Source of the DNA: Rhodoferax sp. BLA1
GTDB taxonomy: Bacteria; Pseudomonadota; Gammaproteobacteria; Burkholderiales; Burkholderiaceae_C
DNA length: 64,000 nucleotides
NCBI RefSeq assembly: GCF_013416775.1
Contig: NZ_SZVI01000001.1
Span: 372,001 to 436,000, forward strand
Direction: 5' to 3'
In this document: one piece after another, positions 17,119 to 27,516 of the stretch
How positions within the stretch are numbered: the first letter of the stretch is position 1
Layout: the number at the start of each line of letters is the position of its first letter
Program-made: the position numbers and the translations under genes
The notes under the pieces: model-generated
Told to the model about the DNA's origin: nothing
What the model saw: the letters and a program-made list of their open reading frames with translations, nothing else
Database searches by the model: none

Positions 17119-18978
17119 CTAAGGTCGACTCAGCCAAGCGGGCAAAGCCGTAGACAACAGCGGCAAGCAGGAGATGACCAGCGTGCCCAGAAAAATCGCC
17201 AGTACCGCAGGCAAAACCGAGCGCGCCACGTAGCGCAGGGGTTTGCCAAACATCGCCGAGGCAAAGTACAGGTTCATGCCTGCTGGTGGTGCCAGGAAAC
17301 CCATCTCCATGTTCGCCAAAAAGATGATGCCAAAGTGCACCGGGTCAATGCCATAACTCAACGCCACCGGCAGCAGCAAAGGCACCAGAAACACGATGGC
17401 GGCGTAGATCTCCATCAGGGACCCAGCAGCCAGCAAAAACACATTGAGCGCCAGCAAGAACAGGTACTTGTTGGGCAGCCAAGCCTGCACCCAGTCAACC
17501 ACCTCGTTGGGCAGGCCACTGTCCACCAGATAGTTTGTCAGACCAAGGGCCATGCCCAGGATCAGCATCACCCCGCCGATGATTTGGGCGCAGTCGCTCA
17601 AAGCCTGTCCCAGCAGGCGCCAGCTCAGCTCCCGATGGGCCAAAGTCTGGGTGGCCACCGCGTAGGCGGCGGTCAGCGCGGCGCTCTCCATCGGTGTGGC
17701 CAAACCACTCACCAGTGAACCCATGGCGATCACGGGCGCCAGAATCTCCCATTTGGCGGCCCACACCGCGGGCAGAACATGCCGGGCGCTAGGTTTGTGT
17801 GGGGTACTTGCCCTGGTGTCGGCCACCAGAGCTGGGACCGGCAACAAGCCGCCGCGGCGCAGGTAGCCCCCCAACAACACCAGGCAAGCCACCATGACCA
17901 AGGCCGGTACCAGTCCGGCCAGAAACATGGTGTTGATGGGGACCCGGGCAATCACGGCGTACAAAATCAAGGGCACAGATGGCGCCAGCAGCACCCCGAG
18001 CGCGCTGGCGCTGGTGACCAGGCTGATGCCACGCTGCTCGGGCAGCCCGGCGTTGCGCAGCAGTGGTAACAACAAACCTCCCAGCGCCAGAATCGTGACG
18101 CCACTGCCACCAGTGAAAGCTGTAAAACATGAGCACAACAACGCCGCAGCCACCACCGTGCCGGTGACACCTCCCCCAAACAGCGCCATGAACACCGCCC
18201 CCAGACGCGCCGCCGCACCGGTGCGCGCAAACACCAGCCCCGCCAATGTGAACAGTGGCAAAGCAGGCAAAGAGGCGTTCACCGTGATCTGGTAATGCGA
18301 CAGCGCCACCGAGGCCAGCGGTTGCCCCTCGTGCCAGAACAGGGCCAGCGCCAGCCCACCCAGCACGGCAAAAATCGGCGCACCACCCAGCAAGGCTGCC
18401 AGCAGCCACACCACGGCCGGCCAGAGTGGTGGTTCAAGACCTTCGTAGCTGCTGCCCAGCCAAAAACCCAGGCCCGGCAACAACAAGGCAAACACGCCCT
18501 TGAGCCAATGCACCTCAGCACAACGGGCACCTAATTTGGCCCCCAGCAAGGCAAAACCAACAGGCATCAGCATCTGCACCCACCAGGTCGGCAGCCCATA
18601 CGCCAGGTTATGGGCCACCTCGATCTCAGTGGCCACCAAGCGCCAGCTGGCCAGCGTCAGCACACCACACACCAGCGCCGCACTGCCCTGGGCTAAAACT
18701 TTGATGCCGATCTGAAGGCGCTCACCACCCAGCTTGGAAAACGCATTACCCAAGCTGCTCAGGTGGCCGTGGCGCTCTGCAGCCACCGCGCCCAACATGG
18801 CCAGCACCAGGCCCAGGTGTTGCACCAGCACCGGTGCGTTGTCCACGCCACGCCCCATCATCGGGCGCAGAGCCATTTCCAGCAGCGGAATCAGCACCAT
18901 CAGCATCAGGGCCAATGAAGCCAACAGCTCGTCACATCGTTGCAGGCGCGGCCAGCGAGCCCAGTTTGGCGCTGTCAC
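17119..18978 (-). CDS. TRAP transporter fused permease (DctQM)
   Basis: A 619-residue fusion of the small (DctQ) and large (DctM) membrane subunits of a tripartite ATP-independent periplasmic transporter, which uses a sodium gradient to import organic acids. Residues 1-170 give the four-helix DctQ part. From about residue 185 the DctM part follows, with the hallmark segments VTGTVVAAALLCSCFTAFTG and FGIIFLANMEMGFLAPPAGM. The start is GTG at 18978, only 2 nt after the stop codon of the binding-protein gene, so the two are translationally coupled. The substrate is unknown; the TatT partner upstream suggests a less common TRAP subclass. Confidence 0.9.
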   Translation of the reverse strand: MTAPNWARWPRLQRCDELLASLALMLMVLIPLLEMALRPMMGRGVDNAPVLVQHLGLVLAMLGAVAAERHGHLSSLGNAFSKLGGERLQIGIKVLAQGSAALVCGVLTLASWRLVATEIEVAHNLAYGLPTWWVQMLMPVGFALLGAKLGARCAEVHWLKGVFALLLPGLGFWLGSSYEGLEPPLWPAVVWLLAALLGGAPIFAVLGGLALALFWHEGQPLASVALSHYQITVNASLPALPLFTLAGLVFARTGAAARLGAVFMALFGGGVTGTVVAAALLCSCFTAFTGGSGVTILALGGLLLPLLRNAGLPEQRGISLVTSASALGVLLAPSVPLILYAVIARVPINTMFLAGLVPALVMVACLVLLGGYLRRGGLLPVPALVADTRASTPHKPSARHVLPAVWAAKWEILAPVIAMGSLVSGLATPMESAALTAAYAVATQTLAHRELSWRLLGQALSDCAQIIGGVMLILGMALGLTNYLVDSGLPNEVVDWVQAWLPNKYLFLLALNVFLLAAGSLMEIYAAIVFLVPLLLPVALSYGIDPVHFGIIFLANMEMGFLAPPAGMNLYFASAMFGKPLRYVARSVLPAVLAIFLGTLVISCLPLLSTALPAWLSRP

Positions 18979-18980
18979 AA

Positions 18981-20012
18981 CTAGCGCCCTTGACTGGCCC
19001 GATAGGCTTTGAGGTGAAAGAACACCTCATCAAAGGTGTCAGCCGGGACCATGCGCCCACGAATGCGCGGGTAAAGTTTGTCGGCCAGGGCGGACCACTC
19101 TTTCATCTGCTCAGGCTTCGGTTTGTTGACCACCAGACCCCGTTGTTTCATCGCGGTCACGGCGTCTTCCACTTCCTGGCGAGCCTGGGTGCGCATGATC
19201 TGCCCGGCCTTGTCACCCGCACTGCGTAGCGTTTGCTGGGCCTCCGGGCTCATGTCGTCCCAGGCTTTTTGGGTGAGCACCAAAGCACCCACAATCGGCG
19301 CCCAGTTGATCTCCAACATGTTGGGCGCGGTGTTATAGATCTGACTGGCCAAAGCAAAGTACGGGGTGGAGGGCACCACCGAGATCATGCCGGTCTGGAT
19401 CGCCGGGAGAATGTCGCTGGTTTCCAGCGGCACCGGGGTGTAACCCAGGCTTTTCATGATCTCTTGCTGCTCTGACTCGGCACCCCAGGCAAAGAACTTC
19501 ATTTTGAGGAAGTCAGCAGGGCTGAACGCGGGCTCTTTGGAGAAGAAGCGTACCCAGCCCGAATCACCCCAGGCCAGCACCACAAAACCTTTGTCCAGAA
19601 ATTTCTTTTCCATAGCGGCGCGCATCTTCTCGCGCACGTAGTCCACTTCCTCCCAGTTTTTGAACAGCAAGGGCAGGTTTTGTAGGGCTGCAATGGAGGG
19701 TTCAATCTCACGCAGCCCCACCACCGACATCAACGCAGCTTGCAGTTGGCCAATACGCATGCGTCGCGCCAGTTCAGCTTCACCACCTTGGCTGCCGTCC
19801 GTGTAGATCAGGTATTTGGCATCACTCCCCTGGGCTGTGCGCCAGGCCTCACCGATGGCTTGCAACTGGCGGTGGTAGAGCGAATTTTTGGGTGCCAAAG
19901 TGCCAATGCGCAGCTGCTTGGTGGCAGCGTGTGCGGGCAAACTGCTCAAGGCGGCCAAAACGGCAAAGGCCGTACCGAGAAGCTGGCGCCTCATTGTTGA
20001 AAAATACATCAT
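18981..20012 (-). CDS. TRAP transporter substrate-binding protein (DctP type)
   Basis: A 343-residue periplasmic binding protein. The signal peptide, best read as MRRQLLGTAFAVLAALSSL and ending PAHA, precedes KQLRIGTLAPKNSLYHRQ. The DctP family appears in ELARRMRIGQLQAALMSVVGL and in the helix IYNTAPNMLEINWAPIVGALVLT. Starts at 20012, 20009 and 19994 are all possible and none has a strong ribosome-binding site; 20012 lies 8 nt after the TatT stop. The usual ligand-binding Arg of DctP proteins is not obvious, which fits the TatT-associated subclass. The gene lies between TatT and DctQM in one operon. Confidence 0.88.
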   Translation of the reverse strand: MMYFSTMRRQLLGTAFAVLAALSSLPAHAATKQLRIGTLAPKNSLYHRQLQAIGEAWRTAQGSDAKYLIYTDGSQGGEAELARRMRIGQLQAALMSVVGLREIEPSIAALQNLPLLFKNWEEVDYVREKMRAAMEKKFLDKGFVVLAWGDSGWVRFFSKEPAFSPADFLKMKFFAWGAESEQQEIMKSLGYTPVPLETSDILPAIQTGMISVVPSTPYFALASQIYNTAPNMLEINWAPIVGALVLTQKAWDDMSPEAQQTLRSAGDKAGQIMRTQARQEVEDAVTAMKQRGLVVNKPKPEQMKEWSALADKLYPRIRGRMVPADTFDEVFFHLKAYRASQGR

Positions 20013-20020
20013 GCAAACAC

Positions 20021-20899
20021 TTAAAAAAGATCGTCTGTGTTGTCCAGTAACCAAATCGCTCGTTCACGCATCACACTGTTTGACAAGTCGGGGTTGGTGG
20101 CGCTGGTGACCAAGGCCTGCTTCAGCAAAGACTCAAACGCTGGCCGATCGCCCGCAGGCAAGGCAATCGCCTCGGCCTTGGCAACATACGCCGCCGCGCT
20201 GACGCGACCATCCAGTCCAATCGCCTCATCAAAATAGTCCACCGCGCGCTGTCCTGAGCCACCGGGCCGAGCCGCCTCAAACGTGCCCATCAGGCTGGCC
20301 AATGCACCCCGGCTTGCTTGCGGCGCTGCCGCATAAGCCAATTGAGCCAAGCGCATGGCCAATGGCAGATCGGCAACCACATGGGGCTGGTCTTTAGACA
20401 AGGCAATTTGCCCGCCCCAGGATGCGGCAGCCCAGTACGCCAAGTCCACCTGATCTGGCACCAAACTCGGCCATTGCTGTGGCGTTGGACTGGCCAGGGC
20501 TTTGGTAAAACCAGGGATGTGAAGCTCAAGCGTGGTCATGGCATGACGCCGAGCGCGCTGGTACAGCTTAGCCGCACGTTCACGCAGTTTTTGTGCCGCC
20601 CGGGCGTCTTTGACATCAAGGCGATCGGCGTCGAACTGCACAAAGGCGTAAGCGTATTGGGTGAATCCAGAGGCGACAGCCACCGCCAAGGGCACATTGC
20701 TCGGTATTTCGCGCAGCACGGATTCAGACAACTTGAGGTAGAACGCGCTGGCTTCGCGCGCCAGCACCAGGTCGTCCTCTGGCGCCTGACCCTGGGTGGC
20801 CAGTGCGGTGGCGGCTTCTTGGAGAATCAGCTGGCGCGGTGAACAGGCGGCCAGCGCCAACAACAGCGCCAACAAGCCCAGACGAAGCGCTGGTTTCAG
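20021..20899 (-). CDS. TRAP-associated lipoprotein TatT
   Basis: A helical-repeat protein of the TRAP transporter T-component (TatT) family, a periplasmic lipoprotein that forms a complex with the DctP subunit. The lipobox is LALAAC. No ATG is available: a TTG at 20875 would give a very short signal peptide (MLALLLALAAC). A CTG at 20897-20899 gives a proper n-region (L/M-KPALRLGLLALLLALAAC) and overlaps the previous stop codon as CTGA, like the common ATGA coupling. I therefore list the CTG as the more plausible start, tentatively. Length is 292 residues from CTG and 284 from TTG. TPR-like helices run from about residue 40 to the end. Confidence 0.78.
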   Translation of the reverse strand: MKPALRLGLLALLLALAACSPRQLILQEAATALATQGQAPEDDLVLAREASAFYLKLSESVLREIPSNVPLAVAVASGFTQYAYAFVQFDADRLDVKDARAAQKLRERAAKLYQRARRHAMTTLELHIPGFTKALASPTPQQWPSLVPDQVDLAYWAAASWGGQIALSKDQPHVVADLPLAMRLAQLAYAAAPQASRGALASLMGTFEAARPGGSGQRAVDYFDEAIGLDGRVSAAAYVAKAEAIALPAGDRPAFESLLKQALVTSATNPDLSNSVMRERAIWLLDNTDDLF

Positions 20900-21186
20900 A
20901 GGCCGCTCTCAATCACGTCTTCGGCGCTTTCACTGTCCATGACAGCAATTTCAGCGTATTGCACCCCATTGAGGCGTTGACGGTAGGCCAGAAACGAATG
21001 GCGATCGGCGGTCTCGGTATCACCTTCGTCATCTGCCGCGGCCGCAGCCAAATGGTGCCGCGCCGCAGCGGCAAAATGGTGAGCCGCCGCACGGTGGTGA
21101 TCACCCACCGACTCAAAATCAACGTCCGTATCCTGCGGCAAAAATGCATCGTCGGCGCCGAATGCGGTGTCGGTGTGTTGGTTCAT
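20896..21186 (-). CDS. Small His/Ala-rich protein, first gene of TRAP operon
   Basis: A 96-residue acidic protein with a regular His-His/Ala repeat (DHHRAAAHHFAAAARHHLAA, residues about 31-50). This resembles a widespread family of small His-rich helical proteins of unknown function. It has no signal peptide or cysteine. The ATG at 21186 has GGAG 8 nt upstream. Its stop codon overlaps the presumed CTG start of tatT. The spaced His pairs would line one face of a helix and could bind metal, which is inference. The connection to the transporter rests on position alone. Confidence 0.7.
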   Translation of the reverse strand: MNQHTDTAFGADDAFLPQDTDVDFESVGDHHRAAAHHFAAAARHHLAAAAADDEGDTETADRHSFLAYRQRLNGVQYAEIAVMDSESAEDVIESGL

Positions 21187-21423
21187 GCTGTTTTCTCCAC
21201 GGGTTCGCTGAATCTGGCAGGATGCCGATGGCAGTATGCAGAGACAACATGAAGAATTCGTGACACGGCAAAGACTGCGCACGCGTCGAAATAACGGACG
21301 TCGTAGCTGAATCACAGCGACGTTCAGACCAGGCTCCACAGGCTAACAATGGCATACGCCTGCGATGAGCAACACAAAACCAGCGTCGAATGCGCAATCA
21401 ACGAGGCTGTGCCAACACAAAGC

Positions 21424-21445
21424 AAAAAGCCCGCATAAAGCGGGC
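21424..21445 (-). terminator. Rho-independent terminator of tRNA-fMet/alpha operon
   Basis: On the minus strand GCCCGC-TTTAT-GCGGGC is followed by TTTTT, about 30 nt after the tRNA 3' end. Confidence 0.9.
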
Positions 21446-21475
21446 CTTTGATACAAGCTAAGTGCTTGATTTGAT

Positions 21476-21552
<77 letters not shown>

Positions 21553-21570
21553 GTAGCTTTAAATTATAAC

Positions 21571-21960
21571 CTATTCTGCGGCTTCAATCGGCTCAACAGC
21601 TGCAGGACGATCAACCAATTCAACCAAAGCCATAGGCGCGTTGTCACCGACGCGATAACCCATCTTCAAGATGCGGGTGTAGCCGCCCGGACGCGCCTTG
21701 AAGCGTGGGCCGAGCTCGTTGAAGAGCTTCACAACGCTGTCACGATCGCGCAAACGATCAAAAGCCAAACGACGGTTGGCAACCGTGGCTTCTTTGGCCA
21801 ATGTGATCATCGGCTCAACAACACGACGAAGTTCCTTGGCTTTAGGCACAGTGGTCTTGATGACTTCATGCTCGATAAGCGAGTTCATCATGTTGCGCAA
21901 CATAGCCAAACGATGAGAAGAGGTGCGATTTAGTTTACGAAGTCCGAGTCCGTGACGCAT
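21571..21960 (-). CDS. rplQ: 50S ribosomal protein L17
   Basis: A 129-residue protein of the large subunit near the exit tunnel. It begins with the conserved [17 protein letters not shown]. It has a short acidic, Ala-rich tail typical of Burkholderiales. It is the last protein gene of the alpha operon, 61 nt after rpoA. Confidence 0.98.
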   Translation of the reverse strand: MRHGLGLRKLNRTSSHRLAMLRNMMNSLIEHEVIKTTVPKAKELRRVVEPMITLAKEATVANRRLAFDRLRDRDSVVKLFNELGPRFKARPGGYTRILKMGYRVGDNAPMALVELVDRPAAVEPIEAAE

Positions 21961-22021
21961 GGTAATTTCCTTAGTTTATTTAACAAGCAGCCGTATCAGG
22001 TACTGCCCGAGGCGTTTTAAA

Positions 22022-23011
22022 TCAACGCTTTTCAAGTGCGGCCGGAGGCCAGCTTTCAAGTTTCATTCCCAGGGTCAAGCCACGAGACGCCAAAACTTCC
22101 TTGATTTCATTCAGAGACTTACGTCCCAGGTTAGGTGTCTTCAACAACTCGTTTTCAGTGCGTTGGATCAGATCACCAATGTAGTAAATATTCTCTGCTT
22201 TGAGGCAGTTGGCTGAACGAACCGTCAACTCCAACTCATCAACCGGGCGCAACAACACCGGGTCAAACTGGGCATTACCCCGAGAAGATGGAGAAACGAT
22301 GGCATCAATGTCGCCACCTTCCAGCTGTGCGAACACGGCCAATTGCTCAACAAGAATTTTTGCTGACGCTCGCACGGCATCTTCAGCTGAAATTGCGCCG
22401 TTGGTTTCAATGTCAAGAATCAACTTGTCAAGATCGGTACGCTGCTCAACACGAGCGCTTTCCACGGTGTAACTCACGCGACGAACCGGGGAGAAGGACG
22501 CGTCCAAGACAATACGCCCGATGGACTTGGAAGACTCATCACCGTGACGGCGCAAAGTGCCAGGCACATAACCGCGACCTTTTTCAACCTTGATCTGCAT
22601 ATCCAGCTTGCCACCGGCTGCCAAATTGGCAATCACATGCTCAGGGTTCACAATTTCAACGTCGTGCGGCGTCTGAATGTCTCCTGCAGAGACAACACCT
22701 TCACTGTCTTTGCGCAAACTGAGTGTCACCTCATCACGGTTATGCAACTTGAATACAACACCCTTCAGGTTCAAAAGGATGTTGACAACGTCCTCATGTA
22801 CACCATCGATAGAAGAGTATTCGTGCAACACACCGGCAATCGTCACTTCAGTTGGCGCATAACCAGGCATGGAGGACAACAGCACCCGACGCAACGCATT
22901 TCCCAAAGTATGGCCGTAGCCGCGCTCAAAAGGTTCAAGCACCACTTTTGCCCGGTGCGCTGACAGTTGTTCAACTTGAACTGCTTTTGGCTTTAACAAA
23001 CTACTTTGCAT
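22022..23011 (-). CDS. rpoA: RNA polymerase alpha subunit
   Basis: A 329-residue alpha subunit. The N-terminal domain (dimerisation, assembly with beta and beta') contains [22 protein letters not shown]. The C-terminal domain (UP-element and activator contacts) contains [20 protein letters not shown] and [17 protein letters not shown] take the ATG at 23011 ([11 protein letters not shown]), preceded by GAGGAAA, rather than an upstream in-frame codon. It lies between rpsD and rplQ, as in the standard alpha operon. Confidence 0.99.
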   Translation of the reverse strand: MQSSLLKPKAVQVEQLSAHRAKVVLEPFERGYGHTLGNALRRVLLSSMPGYAPTEVTIAGVLHEYSSIDGVHEDVVNILLNLKGVVFKLHNRDEVTLSLRKDSEGVVSAGDIQTPHDVEIVNPEHVIANLAAGGKLDMQIKVEKGRGYVPGTLRRHGDESSKSIGRIVLDASFSPVRRVSYTVESARVEQRTDLDKLILDIETNGAISAEDAVRASAKILVEQLAVFAQLEGGDIDAIVSPSSRGNAQFDPVLLRPVDELELTVRSANCLKAENIYYIGDLIQRTENELLKTPNLGRKSLNEIKEVLASRGLTLGMKLESWPPAALEKR

Positions 23012-23112
23012 GAATTTTCCTCTCAATACCCCCGACTCGTTACATCGGTAAGGCTGACTAGACGACCAAAGGCCTGTACAGGCCTGTATCTCAAACCCGT
23101 AACTGACTCGGC

Positions 23113-23736
23113 TTAGCGTGAATACAGTTCAACGATCAAGGATTCATTCACATCTGCCGCAAACTGGTCACGGTCAGGGATAGCCTTGAAAACGCCTTGC
23201 ACCTTCTCTGCATTGACATCAACCCAGGCGGGCATGCCAACCTGTTGAGCCAACTGCAACGCCTCAACAACGCGATTCTGCTTAGCTGACTTTTCACGCA
23301 CAGACAACACATCACCAACCTTCACCATGTAAGACGGGATGTTGACTGACTTGCCGTTGACGAGAACAGCTTTGTGCGACACCAATTGACGCGCTTCAGC
23401 ACGTGTAGAACCAAAGCCCATGCGATAGACCACATTGTCCAAACGCGTTTCCAACAAGAACAACAGGTTAGAACCTGTATTGCCCTTGCGACGATCAGCT
23501 TCTTCAAAATAACGGCGGAACTGTTTTTCCAACACACCGTACATGCGTTTGACTTTTTGCTTCTCCCGCAGCTGCAGACCGAAGTCGGAAGTACGAGCAC
23601 CAGAAGTCCGGCCGTGCTGACCAGGCTTGGAGTCAAATTTTGCTTTGTCCCCAATAGAGCGACGTGCGCTCTTCAAGAACAAATCGGTGCCTTCACGGCG
23701 AGAGAGTTTGGCCTTTGGGCCTAGGTAACGTGCCAC
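23113..23736 (-). CDS. rpsD: 30S ribosomal protein S4
   Basis: A 207-residue primary 16S rRNA-binding protein ([20 protein letters not shown]) with an S4 RNA-binding domain in its C-terminal half ([20 protein letters not shown]). In enterobacteria S4 is the translational repressor of this operon. The 101-nt gap before rpoA is longer than others in the cluster and could hold such a site, but I do not recognise one. Confidence 0.99.
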   Translation of the reverse strand: MARYLGPKAKLSRREGTDLFLKSARRSIGDKAKFDSKPGQHGRTSGARTSDFGLQLREKQKVKRMYGVLEKQFRRYFEEADRRKGNTGSNLLFLLETRLDNVVYRMGFGSTRAEARQLVSHKAVLVNGKSVNIPSYMVKVGDVLSVREKSAKQNRVVEALQLAQQVGMPAWVDVNAEKVQGVFKAIPDRDQFAADVNESLIVELYSR

Positions 23737-23812
23737 TTGAAATCCTTTAAATCAGCTACCGCAAAAAAGCGGGAGCCACGGTAGAACCGTGGCGGTGGGC
23801 TTGGTTGAAAAA

Positions 23813-24217
23813 TTAGATACGACGACGCTTTTGAGGACGGCAACCGTTGTGCGGCACCGGCGTCACGTCTGCAATCATATTGATGCGAATACCGAGCGCG
23901 GCAAGTGCACGAACAGAAGACTCGCGTCCTGGACCAGGACCTTTGATTTCAACATCAAGGTTCTTAATGCCCTGCTCAATAGCAGCCCTGCCAGCAACTT
24001 CAGAAGCAACTTGAGCCGCAAATGGTGTCGACTTGCGTGAACCTTTAAAACCTTGACCACCAGATGATGCCCAAGACAACGAATTGCCTTGTCTGTCAGT
24101 GATAGTGATGATGGTGTTGTTGAATGACGCATGGACGTGGGCGATACCATCAGCAACATTCTTGCGGATTTTCTTGCGGACACGTTGTGCTGCGTTATTG
24201 GCGGGTGCTTTTGCCAT
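23813..24217 (-). CDS. rpsK: 30S ribosomal protein S11
   Basis: A 134-residue small-subunit platform protein with conserved segments [17 protein letters not shown] and [15 protein letters not shown] at the C-terminus. It lies 19 nt after rpsM and upstream of rpsD, the canonical order. Confidence 0.99.
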   Translation of the reverse strand: MAKAPANNAAQRVRKKIRKNVADGIAHVHASFNNTIITITDRQGNSLSWASSGGQGFKGSRKSTPFAAQVASEVAGRAAIEQGIKNLDVEIKGPGPGRESSVRALAALGIRINMIADVTPVPHNGCRPQKRRRI

Positions 24218-24236
24218 AGTTATCTTTCAGTCAATG

Positions 24237-24602
24237 TCATTTTTTGAGGGACGCTGCGGCCTTACGCGGCCCTTTACGCGTACGCGCGTTGGTACGGGTG
24301 CGTTGACCACGCAACGGCAGCCCGCGGCGGTGGCGAAACCCCCTGTAGCAACCAATGTCCATCAAGCGCTTGATGTTCATGGTTGTTTCGCGACGCAAGT
24401 CGCCTTCAATCGTGAACTTGCCAACTTCATCACGCAGTTTTTCGAGCTCTGCGTCCGTCAGATCTTTGATCTTCTTAGAGAAGTCGATCCCACAGGCCTC
24501 ACAGATCTTGCGTGCGCGACTACGACCAACACCAAAAATGGCAGTCAAACCAATTTCAGAGTGCTTTTGCGGCGGAATATTAATACCAGCGATACGTGCC
24601 AT
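24237..24602 (-). CDS. rpsM: 30S ribosomal protein S13
   Basis: A 121-residue protein of the 30S head that contacts P-site tRNA. It begins [20 protein letters not shown] and ends in a basic tail ([19 protein letters not shown]). It is the first gene of the alpha operon part of the cluster, just after rpmJ. Confidence 0.99.
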   Translation of the reverse strand: MARIAGINIPPQKHSEIGLTAIFGVGRSRARKICEACGIDFSKKIKDLTDAELEKLRDEVGKFTIEGDLRRETTMNIKRLMDIGCYRGFRHRRGLPLRGQRTRTNARTRKGPRKAAASLKK

Positions 24603-24626
24603 TTTGTTCCTCTATAACTCTTGCAA

Positions 24627-24740
24627 TTAACCCTGACGCTGTTTGTGGCGAGGATCTGTACAGATCACGCGAACAACACCTTTGCGCCGAATAATCTTGC
24701 AGTTACGGCAAATTTTCTTAACCGAAGCCGAAACCTTCAT
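24627..24740 (-). CDS. rpmJ: 50S ribosomal protein L36
   Basis: A 37-residue protein ([20 protein letters not shown]...). Its zinc-ribbon ligands Cys11, Cys14, Cys27 and His32 are all present, so this is the zinc-binding C+ form. The ATG is preceded by GGAG. It sits between infA and rpsM, as usual in Betaproteobacteria. Confidence 0.97.
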   Translation of the reverse strand: MKVSASVKKICRNCKIIRRKGVVRVICTDPRHKQRQG

Positions 24741-24774
24741 TTCATTCTCCTAAACAATTCCAAACAATAACTTG

Positions 24775-24993
24775 TTACTTGGCTCTAAAGACAATTCTTG
24801 CTCTGGTCAAATCATAGGGTGTTAACTCAACCGTGACTTTATCCCCAGGCAATATCCTGATGTAGTGCATCCTCATTTTCCCGGAGATATGACCCAGCAC
24901 AACATGGCCATTTTCCAATTTCACTCTGAAGGTTGCATTAGGGAGATTTTCAACTATCTCACCTTGCATTTGAATAACATCGTCTTTTGCCAT
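24775..24993 (-). CDS. infA: Translation initiation factor IF-1
   Basis: A 72-residue OB-fold factor that occupies the ribosomal A site during initiation ([20 protein letters not shown]...). The ATG at 24993 is the family start; an upstream in-frame Met codon is not conserved. It lies inside the ribosomal cluster, 10 nt after secY. Confidence 0.98.
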   Translation of the reverse strand: MAKDDVIQMQGEIVENLPNATFRVKLENGHVVLGHISGKMRMHYIRILPGDKVTVELTPYDLTRARIVFRAK

Positions 24994-25003
24994 AATCAAC
25001 ATT

Positions 25004-26314
25004 TCAAGAAGACTTGAAATTAGCCTTCTTTAATAAAGATTCATATTGCTGGGACATCAAATAGTTTTGAACTTGTGCCATGAAATCCATAGTCACAACA
25101 ACAATAATCAACAGTGAAGTACCACCAAAATAGAATGGAACGTTGTATTTCAAAATCAAAAATTCAGGCAACAAGCAAACCAACGTGATATAGATCGCGC
25201 CAACAAATGTCAAACGCAGCAAAATCTTATCAATGTACTTAGCGGTATTTTCACCAGGGCGAATACCAGGAACAAAGGCACCGCTCTTTTTCAAGTTATC
25301 TGCAGTTTCTTTGCTGTTAAACACAAGCGCGGTGTAGAAAAAGCAGAAAAATATAATCGCTGCTGCATAAAACATCACGTAGACAGGCTGCCCCGGTGAC
25401 AAAGAGCCAGCAATATCTTTCAGCCAACGCATTGACTCACCGGAACTGAACCAACCTGCGATAGTAGCCGGCAACAGAATAATCGACGACGCAAAGATCG
25501 GAGGGATAACACCTGCCATGTTCAGCTTCAAGGGCAAATGAGAAGACTGACCACCGTAAACCTTGTTACCGACCTGCCGCCTGGCGTAATTCACAAGAAT
25601 TTTTCTCTGTCCTCGCTCAACAAATACCACAAAGTAAGTCACCAAGGCAACAAGAACAATGATGAACAAAGAAACAATGATACTCATCGCGCCAGTTCTA
25701 ACCAGCTCCAGCAATCCACCGATGGCGTTAGGCAAACCTGCAGCAATACCACCAAAAATCAAAATCGATATACCATTACCCAAGCCACGTTCAGTAATTT
25801 GCTCGCCAAGCCACATCAAAAACATCGTACCCGCAGTCAGGGTCACAACCGCTGTCACACGAAAACCAAAGCCAGGAGAAATCACCAAACCAGCTGAACT
25901 TTCCAAGGCTACTGCAATCCCCAGAGACTGGAACAAAGCCAAACCGAGCGTTCCATACCGCGTATATTGAGTGATTTTGCGACGACCAGCTTCACCTTCT
26001 TTTTTCAACTGTTCAAAGGCTGGCAATACATACCCCATCAACTGCATGATGATCGATGCAGAGATATAGGGCATGATGCCCAATGCGAAGATAGTAAACC
26101 TGGACAATGCGCCACCTGAGAACATGTTGAACATGCCCAGAATGCCGCCCTGTTGGCCGTTGAAGAATTGTTGCAACTGCGCAGCATCAATGCCAGGCAC
26201 AGGGATATGTGCACCAACACGGTAAACCACCAATGCCAGCAACAAAAATATAAGACGACGACGCAAATCGCCGTACTTATCTGTCTTAGCTACGGATGCC
26301 GAACTCGTTGCCAC
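25004..26314 (-). CDS. secY: Preprotein translocase channel subunit SecY
   Basis: A 436-residue core of the SecYEG protein-conducting channel in the inner membrane, with ten transmembrane helices. Family segments include [20 protein letters not shown], the plug and pore-ring region before [20 protein letters not shown], and the cytosolic loop [19 protein letters not shown] chose the GTG at 26314 (giving [17 protein letters not shown]) because it matches the family N-terminus; the frame extends only two codons further to a TTG. It is encoded between rplO and infA. Confidence 0.98.
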   Translation of the reverse strand: MATSSASVAKTDKYGDLRRRLIFLLLALVVYRVGAHIPVPGIDAAQLQQFFNGQQGGILGMFNMFSGGALSRFTIFALGIMPYISASIIMQLMGYVLPAFEQLKKEGEAGRRKITQYTRYGTLGLALFQSLGIAVALESSAGLVISPGFGFRVTAVVTLTAGTMFLMWLGEQITERGLGNGISILIFGGIAAGLPNAIGGLLELVRTGAMSIIVSLFIIVLVALVTYFVVFVERGQRKILVNYARRQVGNKVYGGQSSHLPLKLNMAGVIPPIFASSIILLPATIAGWFSSGESMRWLKDIAGSLSPGQPVYVMFYAAAIIFFCFFYTALVFNSKETADNLKKSGAFVPGIRPGENTAKYIDKILLRLTFVGAIYITLVCLLPEFLILKYNVPFYFGGTSLLIIVVVTMDFMAQVQNYLMSQQYESLLKKANFKSS

Positions 26315-26336
26315 GTGCAATTATCTCGAATACGAA

Positions 26337-26768
26337 TTAAGCCAAGGAGCCGCCAGCGGCCTCGATAGCCACTTTTGCTGCTGCAGTAGCACCAATACCG
26401 GTCAGTTTGACTGCTTTTGTCAATTCGCCAGTTTTGATGATTTTGACCACTTTGGCAAGTTCGCCCACCAAACCAGCTTGCTTGAGAACAACCAAATTCA
26501 CTTCAGCAACATCAAGCAGGTTCAGAGCAGACAACGTGACTTCAGCGTTGAATTTGAGCAAAGCAGATTTGAATCCACGCTTGGGCAAACGGCGTTGCAT
26601 AGGCATTTGACCGCCTTCGAAACCCACCTTGTGGTAGCCACCAGCACGAGATTTTTGACCCTTGTGTCCACGACCAGCTGTTTTACCTAGACCGGACCCG
26701 ATACCACGGCCAACTCGCCGCTTGTAATGTTTAGCGCCATCAGCAGGCTTAATGCCATTCAATTCCAT
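26337..26768 (-). CDS. rplO: 50S ribosomal protein L15
   Basis: A 143-residue protein with the conserved glycine-rich basic N-terminal region ([20 protein letters not shown]). Two ATG codons stand in tandem; the second (26768) has the better distance to AGAGG. It lies between rpmD and secY. Confidence 0.98.
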   Translation of the reverse strand: MELNGIKPADGAKHYKRRVGRGIGSGLGKTAGRGHKGQKSRAGGYHKVGFEGGQMPMQRRLPKRGFKSALLKFNAEVTLSALNLLDVAEVNLVVLKQAGLVGELAKVVKIIKTGELTKAVKLTGIGATAAAKVAIEAAGGSLA

Positions 26769-26778
26769 CATGAACCTC

Positions 26779-26961
26779 TTAGAGCACCTTGACCAGATAA
26801 CTGATCTTGTTAATCATGCCACGCACTTCAGGCGTATCAACCAACTCGCTGGTGCTACGCATCTTGCGCAGGCCCAGACCACGAACGGTTGCTCGGTGGG
26901 ACGCTGCACAGCCAATCGGGCTACGCACCAGTTGAACTGTTACTTTTTTTTCGATCGTCAT
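26779..26961 (-). CDS. rpmD: 50S ribosomal protein L30
   Basis: A 60-residue protein ([20 protein letters not shown]). It lacks nothing expected of the bacterial short form. It lies 13 nt after rpsE and 10 nt before rplO. Confidence 0.97.
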   Translation of the reverse strand: MTIEKKVTVQLVRSPIGCAASHRATVRGLGLRKMRSTSELVDTPEVRGMINKISYLVKVL

Positions 26962-26974
26962 CTAGATTCTCCAA

Positions 26975-27499
26975 TCAAGCAAACAGGTCTTCGATGGTCT
27001 TGCCGCGTTTGGCTGCAACCACCGACGGGGTTGTTGCATGCGACAGGGCATCGAGCGTTGCACGAACCATGTTGTAAGGATTGCTGGAGCCATGGCTCTT
27101 GGCAACGATGTCAGTGATACCAACCACTTCAAACACCGCACGCATAGGACCACCAGCAATGATGCCGGTACCTTTAGGAGCAGGCGCCATCATCACAGAT
27201 GCTGCACCGTGTTGACCCATCACCTTGTGATGTATCGAACCGTTCTTCAACGAGACTTTCGTCATGTTGCGGCGGGCCTCTTCCATTGCCTTCTGGACAG
27301 CTGCAGGCACTTCTTTCGATTTGCCTTTGCCCATGCCAACAGTGCCATCACCATCACCAACAACAGTCAGTGCTGCAAAGCCAAGAATACGACCACCCTT
27401 GACGACTTTGGTCACACGGTTGATCGCGATCATTTTTTCGCGCAAACCGTCCTCAGGACCCTCAGCCTTACCCTGCATCTTCGCTTGTACTTTAGCCAT
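26975..27499 (-). CDS. rpsE: 30S ribosomal protein S5
   Basis: A 174-residue decoding-fidelity protein with a double-stranded RNA-binding fold ([20 protein letters not shown]) and the conserved [19 protein letters not shown] segment. It lies 17 nt after rplR. Confidence 0.99.
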   Translation of the reverse strand: MAKVQAKMQGKAEGPEDGLREKMIAINRVTKVVKGGRILGFAALTVVGDGDGTVGMGKGKSKEVPAAVQKAMEEARRNMTKVSLKNGSIHHKVMGQHGAASVMMAPAPKGTGIIAGGPMRAVFEVVGITDIVAKSHGSSNPYNMVRATLDALSHATTPSVVAAKRGKTIEDLFA

Positions 27500-27516
27500 C
27501 TTAATTTCCGATCTGC

